44,671 nt of DNA from an uncultured Ezakiella sp. GTDB lineage: Bacteria; Bacillota; Clostridia; Tissierellales; Peptoniphilaceae. The DNA lies in contig CAMYPV010000003.1 in NCBI GenBank assembly GCA_947293975.1, positions 1 to 44,671 on the forward strand, in the 5' to 3' direction. A model generated the notes under the pieces. The model saw nothing but the letters and a program-made list of their open reading frames with translations, was not told the origin of the DNA and ran no database searches. Position 1 is the first letter of the stretch. Each line of letters starts with the position of its first letter. This document shows positions 1 to 8,143 of this stretch, piece by piece. The position numbers and the translations under genes are program-made.

Positions 1-18
1 CGAAGGCCCACCACAAAA

Positions 19-41
19 GCACCCGAAAGGGTGCATTTTTT
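19..41 (+). terminator. Hairpin terminator, repeat copy 1
   Basis: The stem GCACCC-GAAA-GGGTGC (19-34) is followed by ATTTTTTGT. Flanking CCACAAAA (11-18) can pair with TTTTGTGG (38-45) to lengthen the hairpin. It would terminate transcription entering from an upstream plus-strand gene outside the window. Confidence 0.75.
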
Positions 42-284
42 GTGGGACAGGGGATGTGAACTGTGCAAACATTTTCCATCCGAATTTGCAGCCAAATTTG
101 CGACATTCTTGTGAAATGAATTTGTTTATTTCATCGACGTAGCTGACTACGCCTCTTCAATAAAAAATCCTTTCACTTCTAATCTCATCAAATTTTTCAT
201 GCAAATTAAAGAGTAGAATTGAATGACAGAATTACATAAAATAATTATATGGCTGATAGGATAGCCCGAAGGCCCACCACAAAA

Positions 285-307
285 GCACCCGAAAGGGTGC
301 ATTTTTT
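285..307 (+). terminator. Hairpin terminator, repeat copy 2
   Basis: Same hairpin and T-run as at 19-41, displaced by exactly 266 bp. Confidence 0.7.
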
Positions 308-550
308 GTGGGACAGGGGATGTGAACTGTGCAAACATTTTCCATCCGAATTTGCAGCCAAATTTGCGACATTCTTGTGAAATGAATTTGTTTATTTCAT
401 CGACGTAGCTGACTACGCCTCTTCAATAAAAAATCCTTTCACTTCTAATCTCATCAAATTTTTCATGCAAATTAAAGAGTAGAATTGAATGACAGAATTA
501 CATAAAATAATTATATGGCTGATAGGATAGCCCGAAGGCCCACCACAAAA

Positions 551-573
551 GCATCCGAAAGGGTGCATTTTTT
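551..573 (+). terminator. Hairpin terminator, repeat copy 3
   Basis: The stem is GCATCC-GAAA-GGGTGC, with one T-G wobble relative to the first two copies, then a T-run. It is the last recognisable part of the array before the GntR promoter. Confidence 0.65.
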
Positions 574-578
574 GTTGG

Positions 579-720
579 AGAGAATTTGCAGTTTTAATGA
601 AAGCACATGCATGATTAGATAGAGTCGGATATAATGGTAAATGCAATGCAGTGGGTGGCATTAAGAGTTTCATTACGAATAGATCTGAAATATAAGTTGA
701 AAAATATTTTTTAATATCTA
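579..720. other. Non-coding AT-rich spacer
   Basis: The stretch between the repeat array and the gntR promoter holds no start codon with a ribosome binding site, no RNA gene I recognise and no strong hairpin. Confidence 0.5.
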
Positions 721-766
721 TTGCTTTTTGCAAACTGTTATGGTATACTTATAACAGTTATAACAG
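721..766 (+). promoter_or_regulatory. Promoter and probable GntR operator
   Basis: A -35 TTGCTT (721-726) and -10 TATACT (744-749) are 17 bp apart. The inverted repeat CTGTTAT (735-741) / ATAACAG (751-757) brackets the -10, and a second ATAACAG follows at 760-766. This placement fits autorepression by the GntR protein encoded immediately downstream. Confidence 0.7.
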
Positions 767-789
767 ATAGTATTTATAGGCGGTGTAAT

Positions 790-1170
790 ATGCATATTAA
801 AATTAATAATTCAAGTGTGGATCCGATTTATTTGCAGATAAAAGATCAGATTAAGGCTCAGATTTTGTCGGGCGATTTGCATGCAGGCGATAAGTTGCCT
901 TCGATTAGGTTTTTGGCAAAAGAGCTGCGCGTTAGTATGGTTACTGCAAAGCGTGCTTTTGACGAGCTTCAGATTGAGGGTTTTATTGACTCAATTCAGG
1001 GCAAGGGGAATTTTGTGGCGGCGCAAAATAAGGAGCTAATCAAAGAGGAATATCTAAGGCAAATCGAGGAAAAATTTCAGGAGATTATCGATATGTCGTT
1101 TATTGCGAATATTTCGGGTGATGAGCTTGAATACATGCTAAGGACAATGTTGGAGGGTAAATATGAGTGA
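790..1170 (+). CDS. GntR family transcriptional regulator, YtrA-type
   Basis: A 126-residue protein with an N-terminal winged helix of the GntR family (PIYLQIKDQIKAQILSG, then LPSIRFLAKELRVSMVTAKR as recognition region) and a short C-terminal tail instead of a large ligand domain. That is the small YtrA-type architecture, which usually represses an adjacent ABC transporter operon. The start at 790 follows AGGCGGTG; an in-frame upstream start at 721 would lie in the promoter. The stop overlaps the ABC ATPase start at 1163 by 8 bp, so the two are cotranscribed. The inducer is unknown; in Bacillus relatives it is often cell-wall-active antibiotics. Confidence 0.9.
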   Translation: MHIKINNSSVDPIYLQIKDQIKAQILSGDLHAGDKLPSIRFLAKELRVSMVTAKRAFDELQIEGFIDSIQGKGNFVAAQNKELIKEEYLRQIEEKFQEIIDMSFIANISGDELEYMLRTMLEGKYE

Positions 1171-2026
1171 TTATGCTGTTGAAATCAAAGGTTTGAAAAA
1201 ATCTTTTGATAATTTTACGCTTGGCCCAATCGACTTAAATATTCCAAGGGGAACGATTGTTGGATACATCGGGCAAAACGGTGCTGGTAAAAGTACGACA
1301 ATAAAATTATTGCTGGGGCTTTTGAGACCTGATTTTGGTGAAATAAATATTTTGGGCAAGAGAGATGCTCAAAATGTGATGCTTAAAGATCGCATAGGTG
1401 TGGTTTTTGATGATTTGTATATTCCGCAAGAGATGAATTTAATGCAGGTGGAAAAATTTTGCTCGATGGTTTATTCAAAGTGGGATGAAAAAAGATTTTA
1501 TGAATTAAAAAATGAATTTAAATTATCAAATGAAAAGTGCATAAAGAATTATTCGCGTGGGATGAAGATGAAGTTGGGGGCAGCTATTGCACTTTCACAT
1601 AATGCGGAGCTTCTTATTTTGGACGAGGCGACAAGCGGCCTTGACCCGATTATTAGAGATGAGATTTTGGACATTTTGCTTGATTTTATGCAAGATGAAA
1701 ATCATACGATTTTGATTTCTTCGCATATTTTGTCTGATTTGGAAAAAGTTTCCGACTACATTGCGTTTATTAACGATGGAAAGCTTTTGTTTTTTGAAGG
1801 CAAGGATGAACTTAAAGAAAAGTACGCAATTTGTTCAATTTCAAATGAAGAGGCTGAAAAGATTGACAGTTCTGCGATTGTTGGAAGACGCGTGCATAAT
1901 TTTGGACAGGATTTGCTGGTAAAAAGAGATGAGGTTCACGAAGATTTTGAGCTTCAAAAGCCAAGCATTGAGGACATAATGATTTATTTTGTAAAGGGGG
2001 ACAAAAATGAAAGCTCTAATCTATAA
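1163..2026 (+). CDS. ABC transporter ATP-binding protein, YtrB-like
   Basis: A 287-residue ATPase subunit. Walker A GQNGAGKST sits at residues 37-45, the signature region reads NYSRGMKMKLG, and Walker B plus D-loop read ELLILDEATSGLDP, followed by an H-loop ILISSH. The SRGM form of the signature is usual in the type-2/YtrB class, which pairs with small ABC-2 permeases. It overlaps the regulator upstream by 8 bp and the permease downstream by 20 bp, giving a compact three-gene operon. Substrate unknown; such modules in Firmicutes act in resistance to or sensing of membrane-active agents. Confidence 0.92.
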   Translation: MSDYAVEIKGLKKSFDNFTLGPIDLNIPRGTIVGYIGQNGAGKSTTIKLLLGLLRPDFGEINILGKRDAQNVMLKDRIGVVFDDLYIPQEMNLMQVEKFCSMVYSKWDEKRFYELKNEFKLSNEKCIKNYSRGMKMKLGAAIALSHNAELLILDEATSGLDPIIRDEILDILLDFMQDENHTILISSHILSDLEKVSDYIAFINDGKLLFFEGKDELKEKYAICSISNEEAEKIDSSAIVGRRVHNFGQDLLVKRDEVHEDFELQKPSIEDIMIYFVKGDKNESSNL

Positions 2027-2636
2027 AGATCTTGTGACCTTGAAAAAAAATCTAATATTTTTGGCTGTGTTTTCGGTGGCGATTGCACTATACGGAATTT
2101 ATTCGAAAGTATTTTTGATTACACCGATGCTTTTCGTAATGTTGCCGCTTATTTTAAATACAAGCGCATTTTCTTATGATGCGGCGGCAAAATTTGAAAA
2201 CTTGGCATTTTCGATGCCAATAAATCGAAGGTATTATGTACTAAGCAAGCTGTTTTTCCCAGTGGTTTTTGGAGTGATTGGCGGATTGTTTGCATGCATT
2301 ATGCTTGTAATACAAAGTGATCTTAAACCATTAAGCATTGCTTTGATATCGCTTGCAACTATGTCGGCTGCGGTTTTGATCTCGGCAATCCAGCTTCCAT
2401 TCCTAATAAAATTTGGTGCAGAAAAGGGCAGAATAATTATGGTTGCAAGCTATTTTATAATCTTTGCAAGCTCATCGCTCTTAAAAGGAATACTGCCAGA
2501 AATTTCTGAGTTCTTTTCAAAAATCAGTAACGATTCAATGCCGATAATGCTTTTAATTGCGTTGGCTATCATAATATTACTGATATTTATTTCAACAATT
2601 TTTGCGATAAAATTTATAAATAGCAAAGAGTATTAA
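2007..2636 (+). CDS. ABC-2 type transporter permease
   Basis: A 209-residue hydrophobic protein with about six predicted membrane segments (for example LIFLAVFSVAIALYGIY near the N terminus and IMLLIALAIIILLIFIST near the C terminus). Size and spacing match the small ABC-2 permeases (YtrC/D-like, ABC2_membrane_5 type) that serve YtrB-like ATPases. The start at 2007 follows AAAGGGGG and lies inside the end of the ATPase gene, suggesting translational coupling. A terminator follows, closing the operon. Confidence 0.85.
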   Translation: MKALIYKDLVTLKKNLIFLAVFSVAIALYGIYSKVFLITPMLFVMLPLILNTSAFSYDAAAKFENLAFSMPINRRYYVLSKLFFPVVFGVIGGLFACIMLVIQSDLKPLSIALISLATMSAAVLISAIQLPFLIKFGAEKGRIIMVASYFIIFASSSLLKGILPEISEFFSKISNDSMPIMLLIALAIIILLIFISTIFAIKFINSKEY

Positions 2637-2640
2637 TACT

Positions 2641-2687
2641 ATGCACAATTTTTGTTTGCACAGCAGACAGGAATTGTGCATTTTTTG
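2641..2687 (+). terminator. Rho-independent terminator after the GntR-ABC operon
   Basis: Stem TGCACAATT / AATTGTGCA with a T6 run at 2681-2686, starting 5 bases after the permease stop. Confidence 0.85.
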
Positions 2688-2712
2688 GGTATGATTAAAG
2701 AGAGGTGATAAG

Positions 2713-3249
2713 ATGTTTAATTATGGCGAAGTTTTAAAAAATGCACTTGACGAATTTCAAACTCAGGCAAATTTAAAGACAGGGCAAATTTTGGTTGTGG
2801 GATGCTCTACAAGCGAGGTTGTTGGCGGAGTTATAGGCAGAACGTCAAGCATGGAAGTTGCAAGGGAATTTATTGATGTATTTTTAGAATTTGCAGCAAA
2901 ACATAATATATTTTTGGCATTTCAATGCTGCGAGCATTTAAACCGAGCTATTGTTACAACTCGTGAGTGCATGGAGAAATACAATCTTGAAGAGGTGAGC
3001 GTTGTACCCAAAATGCACGCAGGTGGTTCGATGGCAACGATTGCATACGAAAGATTGACAGATGTAGTCGTGGTTGAGAGCATAAAGGCAGATGCAGGCA
3101 TCGACATTGGAGACACATTCATAGGTATGCACATTAAGCCCGTTGCAGTACCGGTGAGAGTGAGTGTGAAGGAAATTGGCTCAGCACATCTTACACTGGT
3201 ACGCCGTAGACCGAAGTTAATCGGTGGCGAAAGAGCGCATTACAAATAA
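2713..3249 (+). CDS. TIGR01440/DUF436 family protein, YwlG-like
   Basis: A 178-residue protein that matches the conserved YwlG/DUF436 family in length and sequence, including the N-terminal VVGCSTSEVVGG segment, the QCCEHLNRA segment and the C-terminal LVRRRPKLIGGERAHY. The biochemical role of the family is not established. The start follows AGAGAGGTGATAAG. The gene stands between a terminator and the peroxidase gene, which starts 27 bp downstream and may be cotranscribed. Confidence 0.88.
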   Translation: MFNYGEVLKNALDEFQTQANLKTGQILVVGCSTSEVVGGVIGRTSSMEVAREFIDVFLEFAAKHNIFLAFQCCEHLNRAIVTTRECMEKYNLEEVSVVPKMHAGGSMATIAYERLTDVVVVESIKADAGIDIGDTFIGMHIKPVAVPVRVSVKEIGSAHLTLVRRRPKLIGGERAHYK

Positions 3250-3276
3250 ATAAAATTACACAAAGGAGAATATAAG

Positions 3277-3747
3277 ATGATTTATGATTTCACAGTAAAA
3301 GATAACGAAGGACATGATGTAAAACTCGACAAATACAAGGGAAAAGTGCTTTTGATTGTAAACACAGCGACAAAATGCGGATTCACCCCACAATACGAAG
3401 GCCTAGAGGAACTTTATAAAAAATACAAAGACCAAGGCTTTGAGATATTGGATTTTCCTTGCAATCAATTTGGACACCAAGCACCAGAGGACGATGCAGG
3501 CATACAGGGATTCTGCACGCTAAACTACGGCACGACCTTCGATAGATTTGCAAAGATAGATGTAAATGGTGAAAACCAATCGCCGCTATACAAGTATTTA
3601 AAGGATCAAGCTGGTGGAATATTGGGAGATGATATAAAATGGAATTTCACAAAATTCCTGGTCGACAGACAAGGCAATGTCGTAAAAAGATTTGCATCGC
3701 AAAAAACACCAAGAAAAATCGGTGAGGAAATCGAAAAACTTTTATAA
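3277..3747 (+). CDS. Glutathione peroxidase family protein (Cys form)
   Basis: A 156-residue thioredoxin-fold peroxidase of the GPx family (BsaA-like). It has the peroxidatic Cys34 in [12 protein letters not shown], Gln64 in FPCNQFG, and Trp122-Asn123 in [10 protein letters not shown], the usual catalytic set. The active-site codon is TGC, so this is the cysteine form and not the selenocysteine form seen in some clostridia. In anaerobes such enzymes normally use thioredoxin rather than glutathione to reduce hydroperoxides. The start is preceded by AAAGGAG, and a terminator lies about 45 bp downstream. Confidence 0.92.
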   Translation: MIYDFTVKDNEGHDVKLDKYKGKVLLIVNTATKCGFTPQYEGLEELYKKYKDQGFEILDFPCNQFGHQAPEDDAGIQGFCTLNYGTTFDRFAKIDVNGENQSPLYKYLKDQAGGILGDDIKWNFTKFLVDRQGNVVKRFASQKTPRKIGEEIEKLL

Positions 3748-3789
3748 AATTGAATTACAAATAGCATTGATGTACTTGTTATACAAACA

Positions 3790-3826
3790 AAGCCCATTAT
3801 TTTCGTGAGGAATTAATGGGCTTTTA
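3790..3826 (+). terminator. Rho-independent terminator
   Basis: Stem AAGCCCATTA / TTAATGGGCTT followed by TTTTAA, downstream of the peroxidase gene. Confidence 0.75.
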
Positions 3827-3881
3827 ATATGCGATAATTGACACATAACAAAAATTTAATTAAGAATTTTTATCAAAATGC

Positions 3882-3933
3882 TTGACAAATTTAAATTTCA
3901 ATTCTATAATTCAATTATAGACGGTTGCGTCGA
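3882..3933 (+). promoter_or_regulatory. Strong promoter with candidate TetR operator
   Basis: Consensus -35 TTGACA (3882-3887), 17-bp spacer, -10 TATAAT (3905-3910). Just downstream lies the inverted repeat GACG-GTTG-CGTC (3920-3931), across the expected start of transcription. This is a plausible site for the TetR-family protein encoded at 3946. Confidence 0.75.
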
Positions 3934-3945
3934 TAGGAGAGTGAC

Positions 3946-4518
3946 ATGGTTAGAAAGAGGATGTCTTTTGAAGAAAGAAGAGAGGAAATAAAAAAAGCGG
4001 CTGCAAAAGTTTTTGTAGAAAAAGGCTTTGCCAACACAACTATGGAGAATTTGATAATAGAAGCGGGATTGTCTAAGGGTGGTTTTTATTATTATTACAA
4101 AAACACCATTGACATCCTTTATGATATTATGGTTGATGGGATTAATTATAGAAATGCTATCATAAAAAAATCTTTAAACGAAAGCAAAAAGATAAATTCT
4201 GAGTTTTTGGCAAAAGAGATGACGAAAAAAGTAATTGACAATTCTTTGTACATGGGTGTGTATGTGGAATTTTTGCTTGCAAAAAAAAGAAATGAAAAAC
4301 TTCAAGAAATGTATAAAATGTTAGAGCAAAAAACAATTGAGACTTTTAAAGATATTGACATTGATTTTTCAAAACTTAAAATAACTTTGGATAAATTTGA
4401 GTTTATGAGTTTTTTTATTAATGCTATGATTGTGTCTTCTAACGTTTTGAATTCAAGATGTGTTTTGCTGAAAAACAAAGATTTGATAGAAGAAATGTTT
4501 TTGTTGATTATAAAATAA
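3946..4518 (+). CDS. TetR/AcrR family transcriptional regulator
   Basis: A 190-residue regulator with an N-terminal TetR helix-turn-helix (AAAKVFVEKGFANTTMENLI then AGLSKGGFYYYYKN) and a poorly conserved ligand/dimer domain. It begins after GGAGAGTGAC and is followed after 60 bp by the first of two ABC exporter genes on the same strand. This order fits a repressor controlling its own multidrug- or peptide-type exporter. The ligand cannot be told from the sequence. Confidence 0.9.
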   Translation: MVRKRMSFEERREEIKKAAAKVFVEKGFANTTMENLIIEAGLSKGGFYYYYKNTIDILYDIMVDGINYRNAIIKKSLNESKKINSEFLAKEMTKKVIDNSLYMGVYVEFLLAKKRNEKLQEMYKMLEQKTIETFKDIDIDFSKLKITLDKFEFMSFFINAMIVSSNVLNSRCVLLKNKDLIEEMFLLIIK

Positions 4519-4578
4519 TATTTATTTTTTTTAGTCTTCACTGATAAAAATTATCAATAAAATATGAAAGGAGAAAAT

Positions 4579-6333
4579 ATGAAAGTTTATAAAAAATTAT
4601 TTGCCTATATTTCGAATTTAAAGCCTGTGATTTTTATGGCTATTATAATGTCGGCACTATCATGTATGTTAATTAATTACGGTTACTATATGATTTATAG
4701 GTTTTTAAAAACACTTGTGATTGATTACGATTTAGATTTATCGGAGAAATTTGCGTTTAAGATAGCTGCATTTATTTTTGTAGGAGTGTTGTTTTATTTT
4801 ATTGCTGTTTTAATTGCACACAAGGTTGGATTTCATCTTGAGAATGTGTTTAGAAAAAAGGGCGTAGAGGGATTAAGTAATGCAAATTTCAGATTTTTTG
4901 ATACTCATCCTTCTGGGATGGTTCGAAAGATTATTGATGATAATGCGGCAATGACTCATACAATTGTGGCGCACATGATTCCAGATAATACAAAAGCATT
5001 TACCATGCCCATTTTGATTTTGATATTGGGATTTTCTGTAAGTTTAAGAGTTGGAATATGTATTTCGGTTTTGACGTTATTGTCAATTGCTTGCCTCGCA
5101 AGTATGATGGGTGGCAATGATTTTATGAAGACCTACCAAGATGCACTCGATAACTTATCTGCAGAAACTGTTGAGTATATCAGAGGAATTTCTGTTATAA
5201 AAATTTTTGGTGTATCGGTTTCTTCGATGAAAAAACTTTTTGAACTGATCCATAAGTATTCGGACTATGCATATAAGTATTCGCAAAAATGCAAAAAAAC
5301 TTATGTCGTCTATCAGCTATTGTTTTTTGGATTGATTGCAATTTTGACAATACCTTTGGTATTTTTTATAGATAAATTGGGTGATAAAAGATTAATTGCG
5401 GTTGATTTAATAATGATATTATTCTTGACAGGATTGATGTTTTCAGCATTTATGCAGATAATGTTTGTAGGTATGTATGCGTTTCAAGGTAACTACGCTG
5501 TAGATTCGCTTGTAAAATTGTATGATGAGATGGCGGAGGAGAAAATTTCCTTTGGAACGGAAGAATTTTTTGAAAATCATAATATTGAATTTAAAAATGT
5601 TAGTTTTTCTTATGGCGATAAAAAAGTTATTGAAAATCTTTCGTTTAAATTGGATGAAAATAAAATATACGCGCTTGTAGGTGAGTCAGGATCAGGCAAG
5701 TCTACGATTGCAAAACTCGTTTGTGCTTATTACAAGATTGACTCTGGGGAGATTTTAATTGGCGGAAAGCCGATTGAAAAATATTCTAAGGATGCAATTA
5801 TAAGTGAGATATCATTTGTATTTCAAGATACAAAGCTCTTTAGCGATAGTATTTATAATAATGTGCATTTGGCAAGAGAAACGGCAAGTCACGATGAAGT
5901 TATGAAGGCGTTGAGCCTTGCAGGGCTTGATGGACTTCTTGACAGATTAGAGGATAGAGAAGAGGCGATTATAGGCACTGACGGAATTTATCTCTCGGGT
6001 GGCGAATGTCAAAGAATTGCAATTGCAAGGGCAATACTAAAAAATTCTAAAATAATAATAATGGATGAAGCTTCGGCATCAATAGACCCTGATAATGAAT
6101 ATGAACTTCAAAAGGCTTTTAAGAACTTGATGAAAGGAAAAACGGTTCTTATGATTGCACACAGACTTTCGGCTATAAGAGGAGTTGATGAGATTTTGCT
6201 TGCCGAGGATGGCAAAATTGTTGAGAGGGGTTCACACGACGAATTAATGGCATTTAATGGAAAATACAATCGACTTTACAAAATGTATAACGAGGCCAAT
6301 GAATGGAGGGTTAGTGATGAAAAAATTTCTTAA
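4579..6333 (+). CDS. ABC exporter half-transporter (membrane + ATPase), subunit 1
   Basis: A 584-residue protein: about six membrane segments in residues 15-310, then a nucleotide-binding domain with Walker A GESGSGKS at about 368, signature LSGGE at about 472, Walker B IIIMDEASASID and H-loop MIAHR. All catalytic elements, including the Walker B glutamate, are intact. I choose the ATG at 4579 because AAAGGAG lies 7 bases upstream; the ATG at 4564 would sit before that site. It overlaps its partner at 6317 by 17 bp. Fused half-transporters in tandem normally form a heterodimeric exporter. Substrate unknown. Confidence 0.92.
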   Translation: MKVYKKLFAYISNLKPVIFMAIIMSALSCMLINYGYYMIYRFLKTLVIDYDLDLSEKFAFKIAAFIFVGVLFYFIAVLIAHKVGFHLENVFRKKGVEGLSNANFRFFDTHPSGMVRKIIDDNAAMTHTIVAHMIPDNTKAFTMPILILILGFSVSLRVGICISVLTLLSIACLASMMGGNDFMKTYQDALDNLSAETVEYIRGISVIKIFGVSVSSMKKLFELIHKYSDYAYKYSQKCKKTYVVYQLLFFGLIAILTIPLVFFIDKLGDKRLIAVDLIMILFLTGLMFSAFMQIMFVGMYAFQGNYAVDSLVKLYDEMAEEKISFGTEEFFENHNIEFKNVSFSYGDKKVIENLSFKLDENKIYALVGESGSGKSTIAKLVCAYYKIDSGEILIGGKPIEKYSKDAIISEISFVFQDTKLFSDSIYNNVHLARETASHDEVMKALSLAGLDGLLDRLEDREEAIIGTDGIYLSGGECQRIAIARAILKNSKIIIMDEASASIDPDNEYELQKAFKNLMKGKTVLMIAHRLSAIRGVDEILLAEDGKIVERGSHDELMAFNGKYNRLYKMYNEANEWRVSDEKIS

Positions 6334-8035
6334 AAATAAATTTGCGCTCACAGATCAAGGCGTGGACGGATCAATTAAAGCTGGTATTTACAGCTTCTTG
6401 GTATTTGTTATTAATATGTTTCCGGCAATTTTATTGATGATTTTGATGGATCAATTTTTGTTAAATAATGTAAGAGATAGAAGTTTTTATATAATTTTTT
6501 CAACGCTGACATTAATTGCGATGTATGTGCTTTTAAATTTGGAATACGAAGCGCAATACAACGAGACCTACAAGGAGGCCGCAAATTTAAGAATAGATAT
6601 AGCAAAAAAATTATCAGAGCTTGAGATGTCGTATTTTTTCAAACACGACCTCTCTGATTTGGCTCAGAGTATTATGGCAGACGTTGCGGCGATTGAGCAT
6701 GCAGTAAGCCATGCGGTACCTGTTGCATTTGCATTTGTATTGTTTATGCCTATGACTACTGCATTGATGTTAATCGGCAATTGGAAAATGGCTCTTGCGG
6801 CGGTTGGACCAACATTATTATCGTTTGCATTTATACTACTTTCGAAAAATTATTCGAAGGCTCAGTTTAACAGACATTATGTAAAACTTAGAAAAAATTC
6901 AAAGGCATATCAGGAAAGAATTGAGCTATCGAAAGAAATTATCGCATTTAATCTGACGGATAAATTTAAAAAAAATCTCTACACAAAATTGGACGAGAGT
7001 GAAAAGATTCAGTGGTCGAGCGAGAGCAAAAATGGTTTAATAATGCTTTTTTCAGGAGTTTTTTCTCATTTTTCTTTGGCGCTTACTATAATTGTAGGAA
7101 TTCATCTTATGAAAACTGGTGAAATCTCAATACTTTATTTGCTCGGCTATATACTTGCATCAATGAAAATTAAAGATCTTGTTGACGCAAATTCAGAATT
7201 TTTTATGGAGATATTTTATCTAGATTCTGCTGTGAAAAGAATTAATGAAATAAGAAACTCAAAAGTTTTAAAAGGACGAGACACTGAATTTAACAAATTC
7301 GATATTGAAGTGAAAAATGTGGATTTTTCGTATGATGGCAAGAAGAAAATTCTAGACGATGTCACATTCACAGCATCGCAAGGTATGGTAACTGCGATTG
7401 TTGGAGAGTCTGGCTGTGGCAAAACGACACTACTTCGTATAATCTCAAGGCTAAATGATTTTGACGATGGTGAAATTTTGATAGGCAATGAAAACATCAA
7501 AGAAGTTTCGACAAAGAGCCTTTATAAAAACATATCGATAGTTTTTCAAGATGTTAAGCTTTTTAACACAAGTATTATGGAGAATATTCGAATTGGAAGA
7601 AATGGTGCGACTGATGACGAGGTTATAGAGGCGGCAAAGCTTGCAAACTGTGATTTTATTTGGGATTTAAAGGATGGATTTTCTACAACTATTGGAGAAA
7701 ATGGCGAACAATTATCTGGCGGTGAACGTCAGAGATTATCAATTGCAAGAGCGTTTTTAAAAGATGCGCCGATTTTGATACTTGATGAAATTGCGTCAAG
7801 TTTGGACGTAGATAACGAAAGAAAAATTCAGCAATCATTGAATAAATTGATAAAAAACAAAACGGTCATTATCATATCTCACAGGATGAAATCAATAGAA
7901 AATGCTGATAAAATAGTTGTACTAAAAGACGGAAAGGTTGAGCAGATCGGTAGTCATAAAGAATTGTTAGTTACAAGTCCAGTTTATAAAAATCTAATCG
8001 AAAAAACTACGGCTGCGGAAGATTTCGTTTATTAG
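6317..8035 (+). CDS. ABC exporter half-transporter (membrane + ATPase), subunit 2
   Basis: A 572-residue partner of the preceding gene, with an N-terminal transmembrane domain (about six helices) and a C-terminal ATPase domain: Walker A GESGCGKT at 363-370, signature LSGGERQR at about 467, Walker B LILDEIASSLD, H-loop IISHR. Both subunits keep the catalytic glutamate, so neither ATP site looks degenerate. The start at 6317 follows GGAGGG at 6305-6310; the in-frame ATG at 6257 lies deep in the upstream gene. A terminator about 30 bp after the stop ends the TetR-ABC-ABC unit. Confidence 0.92.
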   Translation: MKKFLKNKFALTDQGVDGSIKAGIYSFLVFVINMFPAILLMILMDQFLLNNVRDRSFYIIFSTLTLIAMYVLLNLEYEAQYNETYKEAANLRIDIAKKLSELEMSYFFKHDLSDLAQSIMADVAAIEHAVSHAVPVAFAFVLFMPMTTALMLIGNWKMALAAVGPTLLSFAFILLSKNYSKAQFNRHYVKLRKNSKAYQERIELSKEIIAFNLTDKFKKNLYTKLDESEKIQWSSESKNGLIMLFSGVFSHFSLALTIIVGIHLMKTGEISILYLLGYILASMKIKDLVDANSEFFMEIFYLDSAVKRINEIRNSKVLKGRDTEFNKFDIEVKNVDFSYDGKKKILDDVTFTASQGMVTAIVGESGCGKTTLLRIISRLNDFDDGEILIGNENIKEVSTKSLYKNISIVFQDVKLFNTSIMENIRIGRNGATDDEVIEAAKLANCDFIWDLKDGFSTTIGENGEQLSGGERQRLSIARAFLKDAPILILDEIASSLDVDNERKIQQSLNKLIKNKTVIIISHRMKSIENADKIVVLKDGKVEQIGSHKELLVTSPVYKNLIEKTTAAEDFVY

Positions 8036-8063
8036 AAAAATTGTGATAATAAAGATATTAATT

Positions 8064-8086
8064 AGCAGGCGAAAGCCTGTTTTTTA
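8064..8086 (+). terminator. Rho-independent terminator after the ABC exporter
   Basis: Stem AGCAGGC-GAAA-GCCTGTT followed by a T-run. It lies directly upstream of the pst promoter. Confidence 0.85.
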
Positions 8087-8089
8087 ATC

Positions 8090-8118
8090 TTGATAAAAAA
8101 ATTTATAAGTGCTATAAT
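8090..8118 (+). promoter_or_regulatory. Promoter of the pst operon
   Basis: -35 TTGATA (8090-8095), 17-bp spacer, -10 TATAAT (8113-8118). I see no clear tandem TTCACA-type PhoP boxes upstream, since a terminator sits there. Confidence 0.7.
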
Positions 8119-8143
8119 GTTTATTAATTAAGGAGGATATTTT

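Larger units (their letters stand above)
1..578. repeat. Tandem repeat, 266-bp unit (two full copies plus a partial third)
   Basis: Bases 1-266 recur at 267-532 with no difference I can see by eye. A third copy starts at 533 and stays alike for about 45 bases before diverging after a C-to-T change in its hairpin. Copy 1 begins at the window edge, so the array may extend upstream. Each unit opens with a GC-rich hairpin followed by a T-run, then an AT-rich part containing two short palindromes (around 112-133 and 138-150 in copy 1). No plausible gene lies inside: the minus-strand frames that stay open are low-complexity read-through of the hairpin. The near-perfect identity implies a recent duplication or gene conversion. 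The function is unknown. Confidence 0.93.

Noticed and set aside
1..578. CRISPR array
   Set aside because: The repeat unit is 266 bp and contiguous; there are no short repeats with variable spacers.
147..733. Minus-strand open frames of 63 and 106 residues in the repeat array
   Set aside because: They share the same C-terminal half because they read across identical repeat units, have no ribosome binding site, and cross terminator hairpins.
3277..3747. Selenocysteine form of glutathione peroxidase
   Set aside because: The active-site codon is TGC, and no in-frame TGA is present.
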